Source: Triticum aestivum
Taxonomy: Eukaryota > Streptophyta > Magnoliopsida > Poales > Poaceae
Direction: 5' to 3'
Assembly (NCBI RefSeq): GCF_018294505.1
Contig: NC_057800.1
Location: forward strand, 478,640,530-478,704,529
DNA length: 64,000 nt
Shown: positions 55,441 through 64,000 of the stretch, one piece after another
Position numbering within the stretch: the stretch's first letter is position 1
Layout: every line of letters begins with the position of its first letter
The notes under the pieces: model-generated
The model's database searches: none
What the model saw: only the letters and a program-made list of their open reading frames with translations
Told to the model about the DNA's origin: nothing
Translations under genes and position numbers: made by a program

Positions 55441-58400
55441 ATGCCCGGATCTGGAGGTCAGGGCAAGTGGATGGTCTCCTTCGTCAAGGAGGAGGACATT
55501 ACTGAGCTTTGGGCGGCCGGATATTTGGCGAAGGAGATCGCCCACCGTCTGCCGGCCGAGGGACAGGTCGTCCCCATGCCGAAGCCCACCGAGAGGGTAG
55601 TATTCATCCACCATTTCTTCCGCGGGCTAGGGTTTCCACTCCACCCTTTCATCCGCGGGCTGATGTATTATTACGGGATAGATTTCCATGATCTGTCCCC
55701 GAATTCATTCCTCAACGTCTTGGCATTTATCGTCGTGTGCGAGGCCTTCCTCCGCATCCACCCCCACTTCGGGCTGTGGCTCAAAGTCTTCAACATGAAG
55801 CCGAAGGTGGTGGATGGCCACCACGCGGGGTGCGGAGGAGCCATGGTGAGCAAGCTGACCAAAGTCTCCTGGCCCAAAGGCACTTTTGTGGAGACAATAA
55901 AGGAGTGGCAGAAGCAGTGGTTCTATATCACAGAACCTCGCGGCACCACCTGGGCCGCAGCTGCCGAATTCCGCTCCGGTGCTACCATGCGACTCACCTC
56001 CTGGGTCGAGAAGAGCCCGGACTGGTATTCACCTGACGAGCTGATAGCGCTGCAGACGCGCGTTCAAAGCATGGTGACCAAGAATGTCAAGCTCGTTGAT
56101 GTAATCCAAGTGATGCTAGTTCGCTGGATTCTTCCGTGCCAGCGCCGAAGCCTTCCTTTGTGGGAGTTCAATTCGAAGATGCACCAGACCTTGATAAGGC
56201 TCTTTGAGACTACTCACGAAGGTGCCTGGAGGTTGCTCTTTAAGGGCAACAAGAAGCCACCAGCCACGGATTCAGATCGTGGTCACGATTGTAAACACCC
56301 CGCCAGCGAGGTATGTTATTTCTGACGTATCCCCAACTTAATTGTTTCGAAGATGATGTCTGAGTTTATCACTGCCCTTTCAGGACTGGATGGAGAAGGC
56401 GAAGCGGATCCAGTGTCCGGCTCCGCTGCCTGAAGAACCGGTCATCCCGCGTTTAGCGAAGATGCTCGTGCCGGCGCCATATAAGGCACCGGAGAAGAAG
56501 GCCAAGAGTGGCCCCCGTCACAAGGGTACTTCGGACGTAACGTCCGAAGATGACGAAGCTCATTCCTCCGTCCCTGAGGAAAATTATGAGGAAGAGGAGG
56601 AGGAGGGAAACAACCCTCCTCCCGAGGAAAGGAGGAAGAAGAAGAGGGCATCTTCGGCGCATCTGGAGGCGGAAACGCCCAAGAAGGGGAAAGGCGTCCC
56701 AGCGGTCAACATTGCGTGGGACGTTGACAGTTGTCCGGAATGACGCCTCCGCACTAAGCCCCAAGCCGCATCGTAAGTGACATGGCTTGCTCATGCGCAC
56801 ATCCGACCCTTTCTCTTCATTATCTTGACATAGTTAACTATACTATTGCAGTCCGGCCCGCGACCTTATCCAGCGATCCTAACTGGAGGTTCATTGGCTC
56901 CGTCGGAGATGCCGAGCATGTCACCACCGCTTGCTTATTCCCCCGGGGCCAGGGACGACACCGAAGTGCTGTCCCGGAGGGCCGCTCCAAGCCGGGGAGG
57001 AACCTAGGACGCTGTCCGGGAGACGCCACAAGGGGAGACCTCCACTGCCGAACACCTGGGGGAGCAGATCCCCATGGAGACTGGTGTAGAGGGCCGTATT
57101 CAGTTTGGCCCTCAGCTGGATACGATTTCGAAGACCCATATGGCTCCAGAATCGGGCGAGCAGCCCCCTCCGAAGGAGGGGGGGTGCACCGATTCCACCG
57201 GTGGCCCCTGTCCATCCAGGGCGTCAGATGACCTGATGGAGGCGCTACGAGGCGCCTCCGTTGGGGACGAGCACCGTGTCCTTATGGGTGCGGTGATCGA
57301 GAAGGTTCAGTCTGCCAAGAGTGGACTGAACGAAGCCAGCAGCAACCTGTTGACAGGTTTCGAGGTAAGTGACATAGAAAGAGAAAAAACCCCATGTAGT
57401 CAGTAGCCCCTGAGACACTGACCGGTGTTCAGCGAGAAGAACCAGACAGAGGATCAATCTCTTATTGTAGGAGACTAACGTAATATGTATGAATAAGAAG
57501 GCATCGCTGTTGGCCGCAACCTCGCATGCTGCCGAAGTCTCTAAACTAAGGCAGAGGCTAGAGCGGACCGAGAACGAGCTTGGCGAGGTTAAGGTTCGGC
57601 TCCAGGAGAAGCAAGGTGAGTGACGACTTGCTGTGTGTTCGGAAGGAGTAGGCGCTGTATATTGACCACTGTGTCGTAATATATGCAGGAGCCGCGACCG
57701 AGGTCGAGGCCCTAAGGAAGGCCCTGGGTGAGGCCGAGCAGAAGGCTGTCTAGCAGCAAGCCGCTCGTAAGAAGCTCAAGGCCCGGGTCAAAGAAGTCTA
57801 GCAGGAGCTCCAGGGTGCGGTGAAAAATGCGAGGGCTTGGAGCATGATGCGTCGGTTCAAGGGGTTGAACTCGCCAAGGCTCGTCAGAGCACGAAGACCA
57901 CACGGAATGAGGCCCAGGCAGTCCTCCAGGAGATCCAGGAGGCCAAGAAGATCACGACGGGTAAGGCATTTAAGATGCAAAGCAAGTATGCGGAGAAGCA
58001 ATACCTTTTACTAACCCGGGTTCGGAGTTCCCCAGGGGATTTTGCGGATTTGCCACGCAGTGTATCAGACGCCGCGGAGTTCTATCGAGCCGAAGGAGGG
58101 GGTTCTATGGAGAAGCTATTCTGGTCGCAATATGCGGCGCCAGAGCATCCCTCCTTCACCGATCAGCTGAAATAGCTGGTGGAGCTGCATAGGGTCGCCG
58201 AACGAGCCAATAAGGATTTGATAATCCGGCTATGGCCAGCCGAAGCTATGCCAGGCAGCTACTTCGGACTCATGAGGCGGATGATGAACACCTGTCCTCA
58301 GCTAGACTTCGTCAAGCACTCGGCCTGTGTTGAAGGTGCGCGCATGGCCTTCGCCCGTTGCAAGATGTGGTGGGCGAAGATGGATGTCGTCGAGGTGACC

Positions 58401-58514
58401 AGAGGGCCACCGGAGGTCAAGGAGCACCGCACACCCAAACGGTATTTTGCGGATGTCCTGGAGGGGTCTCACCTTGCGGCAGCACAATGTTCACAGGACA
58501 TTGTATTTGAATAA
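55441..58514 (+). pseudogene. Antisense spliced gene in element B (gypsy-type transposon domain protein), broken
   Basis: The ATG at 55441 starts MPGSGGQGKWMVSFVKEED. The first exon (55441-56310, 290 codons) has the plant 'putative gypsy type transposon' domain (PF04195 type), seen in FFRGLGFPLHPF and GLMYYYGIDFHDLSPN. GT-AG borders give further exons 56384-56772, 56852-57364, 57471-57615 and 57689-58514. The second exon is acidic and lysine-rich (KKAKSG, EEEEEEG); the later exons are coiled-coil-like. In-frame stops occur at 56741, about 57749 and 57799, so it is not functional. Its coding strand is opposite to the element's gag. Such antisense genes are known in several grass Gypsy families; their function is unclear. 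Confidence 0.8.
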
Positions 58515-59833
58515 ATGTGTTGATGTTGCCTTTGCCTTGTATTATGAAAACAAAGCCTGTTTTGTAATGTAAATTTGTTATGCTTTAATTGTTTCCTCCT
58601 GTGCGGCCGTGTTGTATGTAATCTGAGGGTTGGCCAGTCGTCGGCTTCTGCCCTCACGTAGGTAGTACGGAGGTGTTCGGGATGGAATCTAAACAATCTT
58701 GATCCAATTATATGGTCCTTGAAGGAGTTGTTTAGCGCAACGAACAAGGCAATCAAACTATATGGCTTAAACGCCCTCACTTAGCCATAGGAGTTTTATA
58801 ATAAAGCATGGGCGCAACCCCTGGTTCAAGCCAGAGTGCTGTCAGCATCTGATCGGGAAGTGCTGATCTTTCGCATAATGCGAAAAACAATCTCCAACGA
58901 TTTGTAACCCTCGAACAGCTGACCGGCTCTCGCCGTATCATGACAGTCAGTTTTCGGCTTTCTCTACTGAGGTGCTCATCCGGTCAAGGCCAGGGCACAA
59001 TCGCAGTAGTTCTCCCTTTAGTACCCTAGCCAATTTAGCGGAATGTAGGGTAGCAAGCACAGGAGCCGGGCAACCCAACTGTTGACCAAAGACATGATTC
59101 GGAGCCAATGCATATAATTCTAAATTCGGGGTGCTGAACTTATCTTTAAGGATTGTTCGGACTTTGTTGCCATATTGTGGGGCGATGGGGAGCCCCTGGC
59201 AAATATGAAATGTACCAGAGTGTACGGTTGCTAGGAAATAAGTAATTTAAAGGAAAACGGAGGGAAAGTAGAGATAGGATCTGGGGCCCTTGAACTTGGA
59301 TCATGAAATGTTTCCATTATAGTTGGGTTAATGCGTCCAAGCACATTGGTACAAAATAATGCAATAAGCAACTGGCTATTTGACATGCCATAACCGAAGG
59401 CGAGCTGCGCGTGGGTCCCGAAAACGGTTAGCCTCTAGGGCTTCCCATGTAAGCCAGTGCTCCGTGTCAATCCGGTGTATTTATCCTTTGACAGGACCAT
59501 TAATCAGGCCGTCGAAGGAGGCCCTCATAAGAGAAACCTGAAAAAGAAAAAAAAGGGAAAGGAAATAGTAAAGTATATGTGTGTCCGGGACCGGTCTAGC
59601 CGAACTGTAGATCCCGGGCTAGCTTGTGCCTCCATAGATGCCCATGGAATTTTGAGTGTGTAGTTATGTATGCGTGGTACGAATGCCACTACCTCATCGG
59701 GACTGGGACGAAGGTCGCATTGCTAATCGAGCTCTTGACAAGCCGCGTTGTCCTGTTGCGGTGCGGTCCAGACCCTCTTGGTGATGTCCAGGGGCTCGGC
59801 AGCTGGATTACGGTTCTGCTTCAGAAGGCCACT
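58515..59833. other. Non-coding spacer in element B where pol is missing
   Basis: About 1.3 kb between the end of the antisense gene and the protease segment. On the minus strand this is where reverse transcriptase, RNase H and integrase should begin, but no YVDD/FIDD-type motif or long frame is seen on either strand. The left part is probably the 3' UTR of the antisense gene. Confidence 0.65.
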
Positions 59834-62800
59834 CTATACCTCTACTGCAAGGGCGGCTGTGTGTTCTTCTATTCGGAGGGAGCGTTCAGTGTTGCCATTG
59901 ACTGTTATGACGCCGCGTGGACTGGGCATCCTGAGCTTCAGATAAGCATAGTGTGGCACTGCGTTGAATCTAGCAAACGCGGTCCATCCGAGAAGTGTGT
60001 GGTAGCTGCCGCGAAAGGGGACGAAATCGAAGATTAACTCTTCGCTTCGGAAGTTGTCCGGAGAACCGAAGTCCACCTCCAGCGTGATTGAGCCTGTACG
60101 ATGGGCCTCTATGCCTGGTATGACTCCTTTAAAAGTAGTCCTTGTGGGTTTGATCCGTGAGGGATTAATGCCCATCTTCCGCACTGTATCCTAATAGAGC
60201 AGGTTGAGGCTGCTTCCACCGTCCATCAGGACTCGTGTTAGGTGAAATCTGTCAATCATTGGGTCGAGGACCAGTGCGGCCGAACCACCATGGTGAATAC
60301 TAGTTGGGTGATCTCGACGATCGAAGGTGATCGGGAATGACGACCACAGATTGAATTTTTGGGCAACTGGCTCTACCACGTAGATGTCCCCGAGTGCTCG
60401 CTTGCGCTCCCTTTTGGGGATGTGTGTAGTGTATATCATGTTCACTATTTTCACTTGAGGGGGAAATTTCTTCTGCCCCCTAGTGTTCGGCTGCTGGGGC
60501 TCTTCGTCCTCGTCCTCGCTTTGTGATCCCTTTTCTTTATTCTCGGCATTCAACTTGCCAGCCTGTTTAAAAACCCAACAATCTCTGTTGGTATGATTGG
60601 CTTGTTTATCTGGAGTGCCATGTATCTGGCATGGACGATCGAGTATGCGGTCCAGGCTGGATGGCCCCTCACTATTCCTTTTGTAGGGCTTCTTCCGTTG
60701 GCCGGACTTGGAGCCGTTGAATCCGGCATTAACCGTGGTGTCATCGGTGCTATCACCATTGTTTCGGCATTTGTGCCTATTGTGCCGGAGCTTGCCGGTG
60801 CTGTTCTTGGCCTCGGAGGGGCCTGCCTCGCTGGCTGTGTTTTTGCTATGAGCCAGCCAGCTGTCCTCGCCCGCGCAAAAGCGGGTCATGAGTGCTGTGA
60901 GGGCTGCCATGGATTTCGGCTTTTCTTGGCCAAGGTGGCGTGCTAGCCATTCGTCACGGATGCTGTGTTTAAAGGCTGCTAGGGCTTCCGCATCCGGACA
61001 ATCAACAATCTGGTTCTTTTTAGTTAGGAACCTAGTCCAGAATTTTCTGGCTGATTCTCCAGGTTGTTGAACTATGTGGCTTAAGTCATCGACATCGGGT
61101 GGTCGGACATATGTACCTTGGAAGTTGTCGAGGAAGGCTTCTTCCAAGTCCTCCCAGCTGCCGATGGATTTTTCAGGCAGGCTATTTCGCCAGTGTCGAG
61201 TTGGCACTTTGAGCTTTAGTGGGAGGTATTTGATAGCATGGAGGTCATCTCCTCGGTCCATGTGGATGTGGAGAATAAAATCTTCGATCCACACTGCGGG
61301 ATTGGTTGTTCCGTCGTATGATTCAATACTGACGGGCTTGAACCCCTCGGGGAATTCGTGATCCAGCACCTTACCTGTGAAGCAGAGAGGGTGTGCGACG
61401 CCTCTATAGCGGGCCGCGTCACGGCACACCTCCGATGAAGTCCGTCTGCGGTTATCGGCCCAGGTGTGATTAAGTTTGTCCCGTCCGAATAGGTAGCTGT
61501 CATCCCGAGTAGGGAACCGTCCTCACGATCCATAGATTGATCTGGTAAGCCCTGCTCTACTATCCAGGTCCTATCGAAGGTCGTATGTATGGTCCCGAGT
61601 TGTTTTGTCCCTGTTTTTGCAAGGCGGTGGGGCGGGCGGTTGTTCGTCCTGAGTTGCCGTTTTATCCTGACCGCGGGGTGGTCGGTCCGCCGCACCATCC
61701 CGGCCACGTGGTGGTCGGTCCTTGTTACGCGAGGGAGGTATGGGATCTGGTGCCTCCTCATCAAACTGAGGTAGCAGTCCACGCTTTGGGTAACTCTTGG
61801 CTGGGCGCTTGAGGCCGTATTTTTCGGCTGCCAAGACATCGGTCCATCTGTCGATGAGTAGGTCTTGATTGACTTGGAGCTGCTGCTGCTTTTTCTTTAG
61901 TCTTCTACCAGTAGCTATTAGCTGGCGCTGGAAGCGCTTCTGCTCTAGGGGTGCCTCAGGCACGATGAAATCCTCGCTGCCGAGGCTCTCATCATCTTCG
62001 GAGACTGGGCGGTAACCATCATCATCTGGGTCGTTGGGCATGGCCTGTTTATCAGGGTCATCTTGCCCGTTGTCTTGTTCCTCCTATTCGGATGCAGCTC
62101 CAACAAGGTCTTTATTGTTTTCGGCGTCGCCCGGAGTACTATTTTCTCTGGTGCCAGTGTTGCCATCTTTTGAGCGACGAGGCTTAGAACGGCATTTAGG
62201 GCGCCGGCGCTTGGACTGTGTCTCAGAAGGTTTATTCGCAACTGGATCCCCTTTGTCATCGCGCTAGGTTTTTAGGTGTGTCAACCATGTACACATCATA
62301 CGAAGAGGTGGTTGTCCAATGTCCAGTAAATGGCGGGTCCTGGCCTTCCTCCTTGTCGGCATCGTCGTCCATACCATCGATGTCTTCGGAGTCGTTATCA
62401 AGCACGTCTGTTAAGTCATCGACGGTGGCTATGAAGTGGGTGGCGGGTGGGAAGCAAAATTCCCCGTCATCAGCCTCTAGCTCGAACCGAGCATAGTCCA
62501 GCTGTGAGTCCTTCTCCAAGGACAAATTCTTTAGAGAGTTTAGCACATCACCCAAAGGTGAGTGCTGGAAGATGTCTGCGATGCTAAATTCGAAAATTGA
62601 TAACCGATCCAGCTCGGTGTCCGCAGGGGTACCCGGTCCGGAACTAATAGCCGGAGACGAGTCCCGAGTTCAATTGACGCGAATATTGCAAGGCATCGAC
62701 TCCGTGTGCGGCTCCAACACCGCGGACTTTGCGGCCTCGGGTGGCATGATCTGCTCCGGTTCTAAGGCCGTTGCAGCAACATGAGCCATCTCCTAGATGT

Positions 62801-63068
62801 GATCCGATGACAGAATTAAGTCATGTTCAACGGGGTGAGGGGGAGTGATCACTGCGGTCTTGAATCCATTGAAGATAAACTCTCCACGGATATCCGTGAC
62901 GTAGTCCAAGCTTCCAAATCTGACCCGGTGGCCAGGGGCGTAGCTATCAATCTGCTCCAGATGGCCAAGTGAGTTGGCCCGCAGTACGAAGCAGCGGAAT
63001 ACGAAAATCTGTCCGGGGAGGGAGGTTTCTCCTTGGACAGCGTCACTAAAGACGACCAGACGGGCCAT
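59834..63068 (-). pseudogene. Fatima-like gag-protease of element B, broken
   Basis: The ATG at 63068 starts MARLVVFSDAVQGE. An acidic gag N-part is followed by the Retrotrans_gag core (61429-61000; FLDNFQGTYVRPPD, KFWTRFL), a zinc-knuckle-like CQIHGTPDKQANHTNRDC (about 60600-60655) and an aspartic protease with VLMDGGSSLNLLY (about 60191-60230). A stop at 60188-60193 separates the rest of the protease (60184-59834, LGWTAFARFNAVPHYAYLKL). Other stops (for example 62793) and a frameshift near 61570 break the gag. Pol does not follow. The best-preserved part is the 412-codon frame 61429-60191. Confidence 0.87.
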
Positions 63069-63113
63069 CGAACCTCTCGTTGACGGCACAGTGGCTCTCA
63101 ATGAAAGCACCAG

Positions 63114-63593
63114 TGTCAGTGTCAAAACCGGCGGATCTCGGGTAGGGGGTCCCGAACTATGCGTCTAGGATTGATGGTAACAGGAGACGGGGGACACGAT
63201 GTTTACCCAAGTTCGGGCCCTCTCTATGGAGGTAATACCCTACTTCCTGCTTGATTGATCTTGATGAATATGAGTATTACAAGAGTTGATCTACCACGAG
63301 ATCGTAATGGCTAAACCCTAGAAGTCTAACCTGTATGACTATGGTAATGAGTATATGCTTTCCAGACTAACTCCTCTAGTTTATATAGACACCGGGAGGA
63401 TCTAGGGTTTACAAAGAGTTGGTTACACAAGAGGGAATCTTCATAGTCGGTCGCCAAGCTTGCCTTCCATGCTAAGGAGAGTCCATTCCGGACACGGATA
63501 CAATCTTCGGCCTTCAAGTCTTCACAGCCCATCAGTCCGGCCCATAGATAACAGGCCGGACGCCCGAGGACCCTTTAGTCTAGGACTCCCTCA
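63114..63593 (-). repeat. 5' LTR of element B (480 bp)
   Basis: On the minus strand it begins TGAGGGAGTCCTAG and ends GACACTGACA, followed by CTGGTGCTTTCATTGAGAG as the primer-binding region. TATA-like TCTATATAAAC is present on the minus strand near 63382. Confidence 0.88.
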
Positions 63594-64000
63594 AGGATAG
63601 CTCGCTGGCTCGTAGCAAAAACACAGCCAGCGAGGCAGGCCCCTCCGAGGCTAAGAACAGCACCGGCAAGCTCCGGCACAATAGGCACAACCGCCAAAAT
63701 AATGGTGATAACACAGATGACACCACAGTTAACGCCGGATTCAGCGGCTCCAAGTCCGGCCAACGAAAGAAGCCCTACAAAAGGAATAGTGAGGGGCCAT
63801 CCAGCCTGGACCGCATACTTGATCGCCCGTGCCAGATACATGGCACCCCAGATAAACAAGCCAATCATACCAATAGAGATTGTTGGGTTTTTAAATAGGC
63901 TGGCAAGTTGAATGCCGAGAACAAAGAAAAGGGATCACAAAGCAAGGACGAGGACGAAGAGCCCCGGCAACCGAACACTGGGGGGCAGAAGAAATTTCCC
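63594..64000 (+). pseudogene. Fatima-like gag of element A, continuation (partial at window edge)
   Basis: Resumes after element B with target copy AGGAT and the gag segment between the Retrotrans_gag core and the zinc knuckle. It corresponds to 60855-60450 of element B read on the opposite strand. It runs off the right edge, so protease and later parts are unseen. Confidence 0.85.

Larger units (their letters stand above)
54423..63593 (-). mobile_element. Fatima-like Gypsy element B, complete, inverted inside element A
   Basis: A 9171-bp element with LTRs 63114-63593 (5') and 54423-54900 (3') is flanked by AGGAA (54418-54422) and AGGAT (63594-63598), one base apart. The primer-binding region lies at 63095-63113 on the minus strand. 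It encodes gag and protease on the minus strand (63068-59834). No reverse transcriptase, RNase H or integrase is readable, while 55441-58514 holds a spliced gene on the plus strand. It is therefore a non-autonomous form. Fatima elements are, from memory, abundant in the wheat B genome, which is only a hint about origin. Confidence 0.87.

Noticed and set aside
59624..60037. Plus-strand 137-aa ORF opposite the protease of element B
   Set aside because: It is the antisense shadow of the retropepsin segment 60184-59834 and has no motif of its own.

Overview
This window is large-genome Triticeae (wheat or close relative) nuclear DNA. The evidence is dense nested LTR retrotransposons of BARE/Angela copia, several Gypsy groups and Fatima-like type, plus CACTA and Harbinger DNA transposons, around one spliced plant gene. 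All names rest on sequence recognition; no database was searched. Nothing bacterial (operons, ribosome sites, CRISPR) is present.

Layout. Bases 1-1803 are the start of a minus-strand BARE/Angela-like copia element whose body lies left of the window. Bases 1804-7268 are a small low-copy island with the only intact host gene: a minus-strand, four-exon clade A protein phosphatase 2C (386 aa, exons 5917-6279, 5472-5822, 5289-5394, 3683-4023), the family that represses abscisic-acid signalling through SnRK2 kinases. From 7269 to the right edge everything is transposable elements.

The main object is one plus-strand BARE/Angela-like element starting at 7269. Its parts are scattered to 50387 because at least seven elements inserted into it: a CACTA element (7530-9194, itself holding a Harbinger element at 7755-8620); an opposite-strand solo LTR (9991-11716); a 4.26-kb LTR-like element (12491-16752); a pol-less Gypsy element (18882-28650, holding two further solo LTRs); a minus-strand Gypsy element with a non-coding repetitive interior (29422-35844); a Tekay-type chromovirus (36473-48148, two assembly gaps); and a Gypsy LTR (50388-51695). 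Short target-site duplications (TSDs) support most joints. With the inserts removed, BARE gag, protease, integrase and reverse transcriptase read in order, and the net length is about 7.6 kb up to the break in the 3' LTR.

The last LTR is cut by a plus-strand Fatima-like element (51696-54422, resuming 63594-64000+), which was itself entered in its gag by a second, inverted Fatima-like copy (54423-63593). That copy has gag and protease, no visible reverse transcriptase or integrase, and a spliced, broken gene on its opposite strand.

Points most worth following: a tRNA-Lys(CUU)-like sequence inside an element whose primer-binding site also matches tRNA-Lys; multiplied polypurine-tract-like motifs in two unrelated elements; an intact extra 247-aa ORF upstream of gag in the chromovirus, with twin acceptor-like motifs at identical spacing from both start codons; and an inserted Gypsy element whose LTRs look more diverged than those of its older host.
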